Part shown: positions 24,848 to 33,209 of the stretch, piece by piece
How the letters are laid out: every line of letters begins with the position of its first letter
How positions within the stretch are numbered: the stretch's first letter is position 1
Assembly (NCBI RefSeq): GCF_000153165.2
Contig: NC_014472.1
Coordinates: forward strand, 3,468,001-3,532,000
Reading direction: 5' to 3'
DNA length: 64,000 nt
From: Maribacter sp. HTCC2170
GTDB taxonomy: Bacteria; Bacteroidota; Bacteroidia; Flavobacteriales; Flavobacteriaceae
Program-made: the position numbers and the translations under genes
Notes under the pieces: generated by a model
The model's input: the letters and a program-made list of their open reading frames with translations, nothing else
Told to the model about the DNA's origin: nothing
Databases searched by the model: none

Positions 24848-25147
24848 ATGAAGAGTAGTTTTAAGAAATTAATCAGTTCAGATATTCCCGTTTTGGTAGA
24901 TTTTTTTGCGGAATGGTGTGGCCCGTGCAAGATGCTGGCCCCTATCTTGAAAGATGTAAAAGAGGAACTGGGCGATACCGTAAAAATTGTAAAAATAGAT
25001 GTTGATAAGAATCAATCAATAGCTTCGAAATACAATGTGCGAGGAGTACCCACAATGCTCCTGTTTAAAAATGGAAAGCAGGTTTGGCGGCAATCAGGTG
25101 TTCTTCAAAAAAATGATATTATTGAAATAATACAATCCCAAAACTGA
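24848..25147 (+). CDS. trxA: thioredoxin
   Basis: 99 residues, classic thioredoxin fold in a compact form. Active site WCGPCK with Cys24 and Cys27, the buried Asp in VLVDFFAEW and the cis-proline in GVPTML are all present. No signal peptide, so cytosolic. It accepts electrons from thioredoxin reductase (encoded at 13168). Placement between two universal stress units and next to Fnr-like box H suggests a stress-linked isoform and not the housekeeping one; that is inference. Confidence 0.93.
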   Translation: MKSSFKKLISSDIPVLVDFFAEWCGPCKMLAPILKDVKEELGDTVKIVKIDVDKNQSIASKYNVRGVPTMLLFKNGKQVWRQSGVLQKNDIIEIIQSQN

Positions 25148-25160
25148 AACAATTTTTGTT

Positions 25161-26003
25161 TTATTCGTGTAGAACAAGAAATGGTATATCGGTATGATAG
25201 CTAATTTGCTCAACCTTAGGCCGAAATAGTATACGTTGAAAGAAATTCAGGTTCTTTGCAACCATCGCAATCATATCAGTATTCCTACTCTCTGTAAAAC
25301 ATTGTACCGCAGCCTCTATGTCAGTACCCGTGAGTGAGTGAAAACTATGTTCTACATCTTGTAGGTAATCGTTCAAAAATTCCTTGTTTTTTTGCTGTTC
25401 TTCACTTAACCCCTCACCTTTTTTGGAAATATGAAGAACCCTCAAGTCAGATTTGTTCATTGTTACCATATCAATAAGCGTGTCCAAAACTTTTAAATCA
25501 TAACCTAAATGATAATCTGTAGGAAAAGCTATTTCGATTGGTCTTTTGAATATTGTATTCTCTGGCACTGCTAATAATGGACATTTGACCTTTGTTATTA
25601 CATCCCCAGTATTGCTGCCCATGGTAACCTTCTTAAGACCTGATGATCCTTTGGTACCCATTATTATCAAATCTATTTTTTTTGATTCTACTTCCCGTTT
25701 GATTGAATCAACAAAAAAATCATACAAACCTATAGTTACAAACGAATGCTTAGTGTTGACGTAATTCTTCTCAACTTTGGACAACAAGTCTTCAAGATTT
25801 TCATTGGTTTCTTTTAATATAGTTTCATGGGCCATTCTTGAAGACCCTTTGACCGCTGTTCCTGCGCCCGAATACTTAGGAATCGGATTTACATGTAAAA
25901 GATAAAAAGTGCAGTTAAAATCTTTATATAACTGTAGCCCATATTTTAAAGCGTTCCAGGCGTTCTCTGAAAAATCGGTAGGTACTAAAATATGCAACAT
26001 CAT
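25161..26003 (-). CDS. universal stress protein, two-domain (Usp4)
   Basis: 280 residues. N-terminal USP domain with ILVPTDFSENAWNALKYG and an intact GTKG-N9-GS motif (IIMGTKGSSGLKKVTMGSN). The second domain is the most diverged: KNLNFFQRILFRPKVEQ and IPFLVLH in place of the HSFLE/EPVIKK pattern. Monocistronic, with its own Fnr-like box I, 29.5 bp from TACATTTA. Either of two adjacent ATG codons (26003, 26000) can be the start. Confidence 0.9.
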   Translation of the reverse strand: MMLHILVPTDFSENAWNALKYGLQLYKDFNCTFYLLHVNPIPKYSGAGTAVKGSSRMAHETILKETNENLEDLLSKVEKNYVNTKHSFVTIGLYDFFVDSIKREVESKKIDLIIMGTKGSSGLKKVTMGSNTGDVITKVKCPLLAVPENTIFKRPIEIAFPTDYHLGYDLKVLDTLIDMVTMNKSDLRVLHISKKGEGLSEEQQKNKEFLNDYLQDVEHSFHSLTGTDIEAAVQCFTESRNTDMIAMVAKNLNFFQRILFRPKVEQISYHTDIPFLVLHE

Positions 26004-26057
26004 TCAGTTCATTTTGGTTAAAGGCCTAAATGTAGTACCCCATAGCACGAAAAAAAA

Positions 26058-26069
26058 TGATTAGTATCA
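26058..26069 (-). promoter_or_regulatory. Fnr-like box I (upstream of Usp4)
   Basis: TGATTAGTATCA. On the minus strand TACATTTA starts at 26034, exactly 29.5 bp from the centre. Predicted start near 26022, leader about 19 nt. Confidence 0.7.
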
Positions 26070-26093
26070 TGTACAAATAAACAAAGCATACCC

Positions 26094-27146
26094 TTAATAA
26101 ATACTGGCCAAGGCTTTGGCGTCAAGAATTTTTATACTGTGATCTTCCATCCCAATGAGCCCTTCTTTCCTAAAACTTGAAAGTGTGCGTATCAAAGTTT
26201 CTGTGGCCATGCCAGCAACACTTGCCAAATCGCTTCTGAGAATGTGCATATTGCCATCTTTATCCTGCTTAAGTTTATCTGCAAACTTTAATAACGTACT
26301 TGCAGTTTTCTTTCTGACGGATCCATAGGCCATTTCCAATAATTGTTGTTTTACCTCTGTTAGGTTTTCCGCCAAAACATGCATAAGTTCCATTGCCAAG
26401 TCTTGATTTTCCTTTAAAACCAAACGTAACTTATCCTTGTTTACACCTACAAGCTTGGTATCTTCCATAGTTGTGGCGAATTCTTCATAAACTTCATTTG
26501 CAGTCAATGATGAAAAACCAAAGAACTCATCAGCGTTATATATTCCTGTAATCAATTCTTTACCACTTTCATCTAATTTATATGTCTTTACAATTCCCTT
26601 CAACACCAAGTATACCATGTGCACATTACCACCTTCACGATATACTTCTTCACCTTGTGAAAATTGCATTTCCTCACCATTGTCATCCATAAAATTTTTA
26701 AACTGGTGAATGGTTTTTATGCCACTGTCATCTGTATTTTCTTCATTTTCTACAGGCTTCCCAAATTCATTTAAAATTGCAGCTCTCGCCAATCTACTTT
26801 CTATGGCATTAATAAGTTCAGTCTCTTCGAAAGGTTTGGTCACATAGTCGTCAGCACCTAGGTTCATTCCTTTTCGTACATCTTTTTTCTCCGTTTTGGC
26901 TGATAAAAAGATAAAAGGTATATGCTTGGTCATTTCATCTTCTCCCAATTCCTTAAGCACACCATAGCCATCCAAAACCGGCATCATGATGTCGCATACT
27001 ATAACATTTGGCATATGTTCTTTCGCTGCTATCACACCTTTTCTTCCGTTAGAAGCGGTGATTACCTCATAATCCGATAATTCTAAAAGCTCGGCAGTAT
27101 TTTCCCTTAGTACCGTATCATCTTCAATCAATAATACTTTTCGCAT
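26094..27146 (-). CDS. response regulator fused to a Crp/Fnr DNA-binding module
   Basis: 350 residues from ATG 27146 (TTG 27155 also in frame). Receiver domain 1-120: acidic pair in IEDDT, phospho-acceptor Asp52 (CDIMMP), Lys104 (TKPF). A linker leads to a cyclic-nucleotide-binding-like beta-roll (about 145-260; FSQGEEVYREGG, VYLVLKGIVKTY) and a Crp-type winged helix (about 275-350). In the recognition helix Glu316 and Arg320 stand where Crp and Fnr contact TGA half sites. No cysteine cluster, so not an Fe-S Fnr. Follows the histidine kinase by 14 nt. The obvious candidate to bind the TGAY-N4-RTCA boxes. Confidence 0.92.
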   Translation of the reverse strand: MRKVLLIEDDTVLRENTAELLELSDYEVITASNGRKGVIAAKEHMPNVIVCDIMMPVLDGYGVLKELGEDEMTKHIPFIFLSAKTEKKDVRKGMNLGADDYVTKPFEETELINAIESRLARAAILNEFGKPVENEENTDDSGIKTIHQFKNFMDDNGEEMQFSQGEEVYREGGNVHMVYLVLKGIVKTYKLDESGKELITGIYNADEFFGFSSLTANEVYEEFATTMEDTKLVGVNKDKLRLVLKENQDLAMELMHVLAENLTEVKQQLLEMAYGSVRKKTASTLLKFADKLKQDKDGNMHILRSDLASVAGMATETLIRTLSSFRKEGLIGMEDHSIKILDAKALASIY

Positions 27147-27160
27147 AATGATCAATTTAA

Positions 27161-28396
27161 TTATACATCGATTTTAATTCCTATTGGAAGTTTTACTGTA
27201 AAGGTTGACCCCTTGTTCTCAACACTTATAAAACTAATTTCACCTCCCAAGTTCTCTATATGACTTTTAATAATATTCAAGCCAATCCCAGTACCTTGAC
27301 TCAAGAGCGCATTCTCAGCTCTAAAATATCTTTCAAAAATATGTTTTTGGTCTTTTTTAGGAATACCAATACCTTGATCCTTGATATTCAAAATCATCAT
27401 ATCATTTTCAATAGCTATAAGTATATCAATATCCGAATCCTCGGGAGAATACTTTACTGAATTATATAAGAGATTTGTGATAATCAGTGTAACAATCTTT
27501 TCATCTTGATAAATAACAACATCATCAATATTTTGGGGATAATTTATGTGTTGACCACTTTTTAGGAGCATATTCGCATTATAGACCACTTCATTTACGA
27601 CCTTGCTCAAAGAAAACTCTGTGAATTTATATATTTCCTTTCCTTTTTCGAGTCGTTCTATTGAAAGAAAATCGGTCAATATTGCATTTAGGTGCTTAAC
27701 TTCACCGATTATCGTTTTCAAATGTTTATCCCTTTTTTCTTGATGTTCGGAACCTTTATACTTACCGACCAAAGTGGCCGAAGTAAGAATACCACTTAAT
27801 GGAGTTTTAAACTCGTGCGAGACCAAGGAAAGGAATTTGGTTTTTAATTCATTTAATTCACGCTCTCGTTGTAAGGCGAACTTTATTTTCTTTTCGGCTT
27901 CTTTTCGTCTACGGATTTCTTTTTTTAGCTTAGCTACGGTTTCCCTTAACTCAAGAGTACGAGTTTTGATCTTCTTTTCTAAATGGTCATTCAGTTCTTT
28001 GATTTTAATATCCCGCTTGCTTATTTCGGTCTGATCAAAGACAAGCGCCAATACATAATCCGCATCATAAATTCTAAATGGATTGAGACTTACTTCAATA
28101 GGGAATTGTTCTTTGTTCTTACGTTTGCCATAAAGACTGCGTTCAACAGCCATTTTATGAGCTTTATGATTTTTGAAATATTCGTCAACATGTTTGTCAT
28201 GTCCTTTCTTATAAGGGTCGGGAACCAGCATTTTCAATGGCTTTCCAATCAATTCTTCTCGATAGTATCCAAACATCCTATCTGCCTTTCTATTGGTGGC
28301 TACAATCAACCTTTCTCTATTCACTACCAACAAACCCTCTGATACAGCCTCGGAAAGCAGCTTGAAAATGTTATTGTTCCTCGCAAATACCCTCAT
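27161..28396 (-). CDS. PAS-domain sensor histidine kinase
   Basis: 411 residues, no transmembrane segment, so cytosolic. PAS domain about 10-125; it aligns well with the FixL heme-PAS region, with His66 (KKGHDKHVDEY) at the FixL heme-ligand position and Arg86 at the FixL Arg220 position. A coiled-coil linker (125-185) is followed by HisKA with His194 (VSHEFKTPLSG) and HATPase with Asn308/Asn312 (N box), Asp340 (DQGIG) and GTGIGL. Co-transcribed with the receiver-Crp/Fnr gene. Heme binding is not proven, since many non-heme PAS domains keep this His. Confidence 0.93.
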   Translation of the reverse strand: MRVFARNNNIFKLLSEAVSEGLLVVNRERLIVATNRKADRMFGYYREELIGKPLKMLVPDPYKKGHDKHVDEYFKNHKAHKMAVERSLYGKRKNKEQFPIEVSLNPFRIYDADYVLALVFDQTEISKRDIKIKELNDHLEKKIKTRTLELRETVAKLKKEIRRRKEAEKKIKFALQRERELNELKTKFLSLVSHEFKTPLSGILTSATLVGKYKGSEHQEKRDKHLKTIIGEVKHLNAILTDFLSIERLEKGKEIYKFTEFSLSKVVNEVVYNANMLLKSGQHINYPQNIDDVVIYQDEKIVTLIITNLLYNSVKYSPEDSDIDILIAIENDMMILNIKDQGIGIPKKDQKHIFERYFRAENALLSQGTGIGLNIIKSHIENLGGEISFISVENKGSTFTVKLPIGIKIDV

Positions 28397-28484
28397 GAAT
28401 GAATAATTTATTAATTAGCCCCAACCATCGAAATAGGCCCTTTATACTATTAAGTAAGTTAATTCAAGGACAATTGTAGTCATA

Positions 28485-28496
28485 TGACATAAATCA
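28485..28496. promoter_or_regulatory. Fnr-like box C (between the kinase operon and P3-dnaJ-cbpM)
   Basis: TGACATAAATCA. Plus strand: TAACTTTA starts at 28520, exactly 29.5 bp from the centre, for P3. Minus strand: TAACTTAC starts at 28461, also 29.5 bp, for the kinase/regulator operon. The box may therefore act in both directions and allow autoregulation. Confidence 0.7.
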
Positions 28497-28544
28497 TATT
28501 TTCAAATTATAGATGACTGTAACTTTAGTAAAAATCATTTCATC

Positions 28545-28997
28545 ATGAAAAATATTGCATCCAATCCTGATATTGTGAAGAAGCCCATTGACTTGCAATT
28601 GAATTACTCAAAATGCGAAGATCTTAAAACGGAGTTGATGTTCTATTCTAAAGACCTTCGTTTTTTACAACAACTTTTAGATAGATATTTCGACGAAATG
28701 GTGCAAAATGAAAATCTTGATGAAATGCGCGAAAGCCTAATGCGATTTCAAGATCTTTGTTACAATTGTGACCGCTTAAAAAAGAGAGTGAAAGATCAGC
28801 AAAAGCGCCTGATTGACCTTATGAAAGGCGAAAAATCACTATCCCATGAAGCCTTATTACTTGAACAATCCAGTATTGAAAAGAGTAAAACTTCTTTAAT
28901 GGGAGATTTTAAAATGGTGAAAAAAGAGATATTAACCATTGCCGACCATGTATTACAGGTGAAAAAAGATAATGAAAGTTTCAGCTACAATTCCTAA
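28545..28997 (+). CDS. helical protein, four-member paralogous family (P3)
   Basis: 150 residues, helical throughout. Family core: EDLKTELMFYSKDLRFLQQLLDRYF, then a middle helix with DRLKKRVKDQQKRLIDLM and a C-terminal helix with FKMVKKEILTIADHV. It is closest to P4 (both have DLRFL-x2-LL-x2-YF and ENLD). Contains two cysteines not conserved in the family. First gene of a probable operon with the CbpA-like DnaJ (49-nt gap) and CbpM, suggesting a link to protein quality control. Fnr-like box C drives it. Confidence 0.78.
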   Translation: MKNIASNPDIVKKPIDLQLNYSKCEDLKTELMFYSKDLRFLQQLLDRYFDEMVQNENLDEMRESLMRFQDLCYNCDRLKKRVKDQQKRLIDLMKGEKSLSHEALLLEQSSIEKSKTSLMGDFKMVKKEILTIADHVLQVKKDNESFSYNS

Positions 28998-29046
28998 GGA
29001 AAGGAACACAGGTTAGTTTTATATTCATAGTTAATTTTTGTAGATC

Positions 29047-29949
29047 ATGAAGTTCATTGACTACTACAGTATTTTGGGTATTCAAAAAGGAGCAACACAG
29101 AACGATATAAAAAAAGCGTATCGTAAGCTCGCAAGAAAATATCATCCTGATGTAAACCCTAATGATACTGATGCAGAACGTAAGTTTAAAGAAATCAATG
29201 AAGCACATGAAGTATTGGGTAATACTGATAAACGAAAAAAATATGATCAATACGGTAAAGATTGGCAACATGCCGATGAAATAGAAAAAGCAAAAAAAGC
29301 CCAGCAACAACAAAGAGGATATCGCACACAACAATCAGGAGGTTTTGGAGAAGATGATTTTTCAGATTTTTTTGAATCAATGTTCGGAAGTGGGCATTCA
29401 TCGGCAAGTTCAGGGCAGAGCCAAGTAAGATTTAGGGGTCAGGATTATAATGCCGAACTACAGTTGCAATTGACCGATATTTATCAAACCCATAAACGTA
29501 CTCTAACGGTCAATAACAAAAATATTCGTATCACTGTACCGGCAGGAATTGAAAATGGGCAAACTATTAAAATAAAAGAACACGGTGGTCCCGGCAGAAA
29601 CGGCGGGCCAAATGGTGATCTATTCATCACCTTTTCAATAATTAACAATACCAATTTCACAAGAGATGGTGGTAATCTATATAAAGTGGTTGAACTTGAT
29701 CTTTATACCGCACTTTTAGGAGGTGATATAACCGTTAATACTTTTGATGGAAAAGTTAAACTAAAGGTTAAACCCGAAACTCAAAACGGAACCAAAATCA
29801 AACTGAAATCGAAAGGATTCCCCATTTACAAGAGAGATGGAAAGTATGGAGATCTTTTTATAACCTATAGTATCAAAAATCCTAAAAACCTATCAAATCA
29901 GGAGAAAGATCTTTTTAAAGAATTGGCCTCATTAAGAAAGAACAAATGA
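29047..29949 (+). CDS. cbpA: DnaJ-family co-chaperone, CbpA type
   Basis: 300 residues. J domain at 4-70 with the HPD motif (33-35) and the end [13 protein letters not shown] Gln/Gly/Phe-rich linker contains [17 protein letters not shown]. There is no zinc-finger domain, which makes it type II (CbpA) and not DnaJ. The C-terminal substrate-binding beta domains follow ([31 protein letters not shown] and GDLFITFSI twice). CbpA stimulates Hsp70 ATPase. It overlaps cbpM by 4 nt. Confidence 0.92.
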   Translation: MKFIDYYSILGIQKGATQNDIKKAYRKLARKYHPDVNPNDTDAERKFKEINEAHEVLGNTDKRKKYDQYGKDWQHADEIEKAKKAQQQQRGYRTQQSGGFGEDDFSDFFESMFGSGHSSASSGQSQVRFRGQDYNAELQLQLTDIYQTHKRTLTVNNKNIRITVPAGIENGQTIKIKEHGGPGRNGGPNGDLFITFSIINNTNFTRDGGNLYKVVELDLYTALLGGDITVNTFDGKVKLKVKPETQNGTKIKLKSKGFPIYKRDGKYGDLFITYSIKNPKNLSNQEKDLFKELASLRKNK

Positions 29950-30236
29950 AAAAGTATGAATATGTAGAAGTTAGGAAGTTTTGTCTTGGACACGGAATTG
30001 AGACTAAGTTTATGCTTGAATTGCATGAATTCGGGTTGATTGAACTAATTCATGTCAAAGATTTGCAATATCTCGCGCTCAACGAAATAGCGAAGGCTGA
30101 AAAAATCATTCGGTTATACTCTGACTTAGACATAAACTTGGAAGGCATTCAAGTGATCCACGATTTACTTGGGCGTTTGGAAAAAAAACAAAACGAGATT
30201 ATAATGCTAAAAAACAAACTTAGTAATTATGAATAA
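29946..30236 (+). CDS. cbpM: CbpM-like chaperone modulator (MerR-like)
   Basis: 96 residues. A truncated MerR-like helix-turn-helix ([29 protein letters not shown]) is followed by a helical tail with [21 protein letters not shown]. This is the CbpM pattern; CbpM binds the J domain of CbpA and blocks its action on Hsp70. The ATGA overlap with the cbpA gene confirms the pair. The usual Hsp70 partner is not encoded nearby except for the relic at 34465-34584. Confidence 0.85.
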   Translation: MKKYEYVEVRKFCLGHGIETKFMLELHEFGLIELIHVKDLQYLALNEIAKAEKIIRLYSDLDINLEGIQVIHDLLGRLEKKQNEIIMLKNKLSNYE

Positions 30237-30255
30237 GAATATATAATGTAATGGG

Positions 30256-30705
30256 TTAACTAAAAAGTTTCCTTTCTGTTTTACGCTCTTTAGAAAGAAT
30301 GTAAATCATAATGGCAAGGAACACTATATTCTTTACAATGTATTGTCCTAAAAGGGTTAAACCAAACGGAGCGTTGGTAAATGTTAATTCCGGGAAGAAT
30401 AAAAATGGGGTAAAGGTAAGTATCATATGAACAATGGCCAGATTCAATGCTGCTCTACTAAACAATCCTATAATTAATAAAACGCCAATAATGGTTTCCC
30501 ATAGCGCCAGCAATATGATTGACACATCTGGAGTAACAACTCCTAAAGTGAGTTCAGAAATGGTATCCAGTGCAATAGTTTCAGCTGGGCTCACTCCAGG
30601 AAAAAACTTCAACATACCAAACCATAGATATACAATACCAATACACACACAGGGAAGGCAATTTATTGACACTCTATTCCCAATCCTCATAACCATTTCT
30701 TTCAT
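30256..30705 (-). CDS. DoxX-like membrane protein
   Basis: 149 residues with four predicted membrane helices. The opening IGIVYLWFGMLKFFPGVSPAE and the later WETIIGVLLIIGLFSRAALNLAIVHMILTFTPF are typical for the DoxX/DUF417-type family. Related proteins include quinol-oxidase-associated and MauE-like subunits; no enzymatic role can be read. Preceded by Fnr-like box E (its -7 element TAGATTAG is exactly 29.5 bp away), divergent from the ABC export operon. Confidence 0.8.
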   Translation of the reverse strand: MKEMVMRIGNRVSINCLPCVCIGIVYLWFGMLKFFPGVSPAETIALDTISELTLGVVTPDVSIILLALWETIIGVLLIIGLFSRAALNLAIVHMILTFTPFLFFPELTFTNAPFGLTLLGQYIVKNIVFLAIMIYILSKERKTERKLFS

Positions 30706-30752
30706 ATTCTATTTTTGCGCGCTAATCTAGCCTAACAAAAGGCATTAAAAGA

Positions 30753-30764
30753 TGACAATTATCA
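30753..30764. promoter_or_regulatory. Fnr-like box E (between DoxX and the ABC operon)
   Basis: TGACAATTATCA. Minus strand: TAGATTAG starts at 30729, exactly 29.5 bp from the centre, for DoxX. Plus strand: TAATATAT lies at the same distance (30788) but is a poor -7 element; CAACTTTA occurs 8 bp later. Control of the ABC operon by this box is less sure. Confidence 0.6.
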
Positions 30765-30862
30765 TTTTAAAAAAACAATAATGATGGTAATATATCAACT
30801 TTAATCAACAAGACAAAACCTTGAAAGAGAGTTTTGTATTTTTAGTGTTAAAGACAACTATC

Positions 30863-31948
30863 ATGAGATTTGGACTGTTCGTTTTACTTCTTATTTCCCT
30901 TATGTGGTCCTGTGGTTCTGACAAAGAGCGTATTCAACCTAAAAAATCAACGCTGGTAGAATCAGTTTATGCTTCGGCCATAATTCAACCAGACAGTCTT
31001 TACGAAGTGTATTCTGCGGTTGCTGGAATTTTAGACAAACAATATGTGAATGAAGGCGATACTATTTTAAATGGAGGTGCACTATTTCAAATATTCAATA
31101 AAACACCTGCCTTGAATAGAGAAAATGCCAAAATTAATCTTCAACTGGCACAAGCCGAATACAATGGAAGTGCTACAGTGTTGGAAGGTCTACAAAAGGA
31201 AATTTTGACGGCTAAATTAAAACTACACAACGACTCAATCAATTTCACCAGGCAGGATCGATTATGGAAACAGGAAATTGGATCAAAGGCAGAATATGAC
31301 CTGCGAAAACTGAACTACGAACTTTCATTCAACAATTTAAAAGTATTGCAGAATAATTTCGACAGGACCAAAAATGAATTAAACAATAGGGTTAAACAAG
31401 CAAATAATACATACCAAGCGGCCGTTGTAACCACTAAGGATTTTACTATAACCAGTAAAATAAATGGTCGTGTCTATGCCATTTACAATAATATCGGCGA
31501 AATAATAACCACTATGCAACCTCTCGCCAGTATAGGAAGTACAGATGATTTCCTGATTGAATTATTAGTTGACGAAGTGGATATTGTAAAGCTTAAAACC
31601 AACCAAAAAGTAGTCATCACATTAGATGCCTATGGGGGTCAAGTTTTCGAGGGAAAAATATTCAAAATCTATCCTAAAAAAGATGAGCGCACCCAAACCT
31701 TTAAGGTTGAAGCTTTTTTCGACAATGCACCAAAAACACTGTACCCAGGGCTTGCTGGTGAGGCAAATATTATTATTTCAAAAAAAGAAAACATTTTGAC
31801 AATACCGTTGGCTTATTTAATGAAAGACAATAAGGTAAATACGTCTGATGGTATAAAACAGGTCACCGTCGGGGTTAGAAATCTAAAGGAGGTTGAAATA
31901 CTTTCAGGACTAGATGAGCAAACAGAAATATTAAAACCCGAAGAATGA
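30863..31948 (+). CDS. HlyD/MacA-type periplasmic adaptor lipoprotein
   Basis: 361 residues from ATG 30863; an earlier TTG (30821) would add 14 residues before the signal peptide. Lipobox LMWSCGS (Cys17). The membrane-fusion-protein layout is visible: N-terminal lipoyl half (VAGILDKQYVNEGDTILNGGALFQI), a long coiled-coil hairpin (~85-190), the second lipoyl half (TITSKINGRVYAIYNNIGEII) and beta-barrel. First gene of a three-gene MacAB/LolCDE-like export operon; it overlaps the permease start by 4 nt. Confidence 0.9.
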   Translation: MRFGLFVLLLISLMWSCGSDKERIQPKKSTLVESVYASAIIQPDSLYEVYSAVAGILDKQYVNEGDTILNGGALFQIFNKTPALNRENAKINLQLAQAEYNGSATVLEGLQKEILTAKLKLHNDSINFTRQDRLWKQEIGSKAEYDLRKLNYELSFNNLKVLQNNFDRTKNELNNRVKQANNTYQAAVVTTKDFTITSKINGRVYAIYNNIGEIITTMQPLASIGSTDDFLIELLVDEVDIVKLKTNQKVVITLDAYGGQVFEGKIFKIYPKKDERTQTFKVEAFFDNAPKTLYPGLAGEANIIISKKENILTIPLAYLMKDNKVNTSDGIKQVTVGVRNLKEVEILSGLDEQTEILKPEE

Positions 31949-33207
31949 TCAATTGGAAGGTCATATTGAATATTTCTAAAACCCACCTCCTAACCAGGAT
32001 CAAACAATCGAGTATTGCCGCATTGGGAGTTACCTTTGGCATAGGGACTTTTATCATTTTAGTAAGTTTCATGACGGGTCTGAATGGATTGTTGGATGGG
32101 CTCATCTTGAACCGAACGCCCCATGTTCATATTTACAATGAAATTAAGCCCTCGGTAACCCAACCACTTGACCTTTACGATAAAATAGAGAACAGTTTCA
32201 AAATCATCTACTCGATTAAGCCAAAATTCACCCAATCAAAAATTCACAATGCCCTTCCTCTTATGCAGACGTTAAAAAGCAATCCTGATGTAAAAGGTGC
32301 AATTCCCCAATTAAAGTCGCAGATTTTTTACATTTCGGGATCTATTGAATTGGGCGGTAATCTTGTAGGTATTGATGTGTTGGAAGAAGTACGCCTTTTC
32401 AATTTCGGGGATTATATTGTAAAAGGAAGCCCAGAAGCACTGAACAATTATGACAATGGTATTTTAATAGGTGCTGGTGTTGCCAAAAAAATGTCTTTGG
32501 ATATTGGTAATACCGTACAGGTAAGCACCGTACGTGGAGATCTGTTTCCGCTTAAAATAGTCGGGATCTATCAAAGTGGGTTGGCCGATATAGACAATAT
32601 TCAGAGCTTTGCAACCCTAAAAACAGTACAAAAGCTTTTGGGCGAGCCTAAGAACTATTTTACCGATATCAATGTTAAATTATTTGACATTGAAAATGCA
32701 GTTCCAATGGCACGGAACATTGAAAATCAGTTTGACTTAACTGCAGTTGATATAAAAGCCGCAAATGCCCAATTTGAAACAGGAACATCCATCAGAAATC
32801 TTATTACCTATGCGGTATCGATAACTTTATTGATTGTAGCTGGTTTCGGCATTTACAATATTTTGAATATGCTCATTTATGAAAAAATGAATGATATAGC
32901 CATTTTAAAGGCTACCGGGTTCTCAGGTCGCGATGTGCAATATATTTTTATCAGTCAAGCAATACTCATAGGTTTAGTTGGTGGTGTTCTTGGGCTTGTT
33001 ATCGGTTATTCAATTTCAGTGGTTATAGACAACCTGCCCTTTGAAACAGAGGCACTGCCAACAATTAAAACCTTCCCCGTGAATTACAATCCTTGGTACT
33101 ACATAATAGGAATCACTTTTGCGATGATTTCAACGTTTTTGGCAGGCTATCTACCTTCTAAAAAAGCACGGAAAATAGACCCGGTTGAAATAATTAGAGG
33201 ACAATAG
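31945..33207 (+). CDS. MacB/LolE-type ABC transporter permease
   Basis: 420 residues. One N-terminal membrane helix (about 22-45), a large periplasmic MacB-PCD-like domain (45-285), and three C-terminal helices that carry the FtsX pattern (AILKATGFSGRDVQYIFISQAILIGLVGG and PSKKARKIDPVEIIRG). Such permeases do not move substrate across the inner membrane but couple ATP use to periplasmic extraction or efflux. With the adaptor upstream and ATPase downstream it forms a type VII (MacB/Lol) ABC system. The cargo is unknown; lipoproteins or a small toxic molecule are both possible. Confidence 0.9.
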   Translation: MINWKVILNISKTHLLTRIKQSSIAALGVTFGIGTFIILVSFMTGLNGLLDGLILNRTPHVHIYNEIKPSVTQPLDLYDKIENSFKIIYSIKPKFTQSKIHNALPLMQTLKSNPDVKGAIPQLKSQIFYISGSIELGGNLVGIDVLEEVRLFNFGDYIVKGSPEALNNYDNGILIGAGVAKKMSLDIGNTVQVSTVRGDLFPLKIVGIYQSGLADIDNIQSFATLKTVQKLLGEPKNYFTDINVKLFDIENAVPMARNIENQFDLTAVDIKAANAQFETGTSIRNLITYAVSITLLIVAGFGIYNILNMLIYEKMNDIAILKATGFSGRDVQYIFISQAILIGLVGGVLGLVIGYSISVVIDNLPFETEALPTIKTFPVNYNPWYYIIGITFAMISTFLAGYLPSKKARKIDPVEIIRGQ

Positions 33208-33209
33208 GT

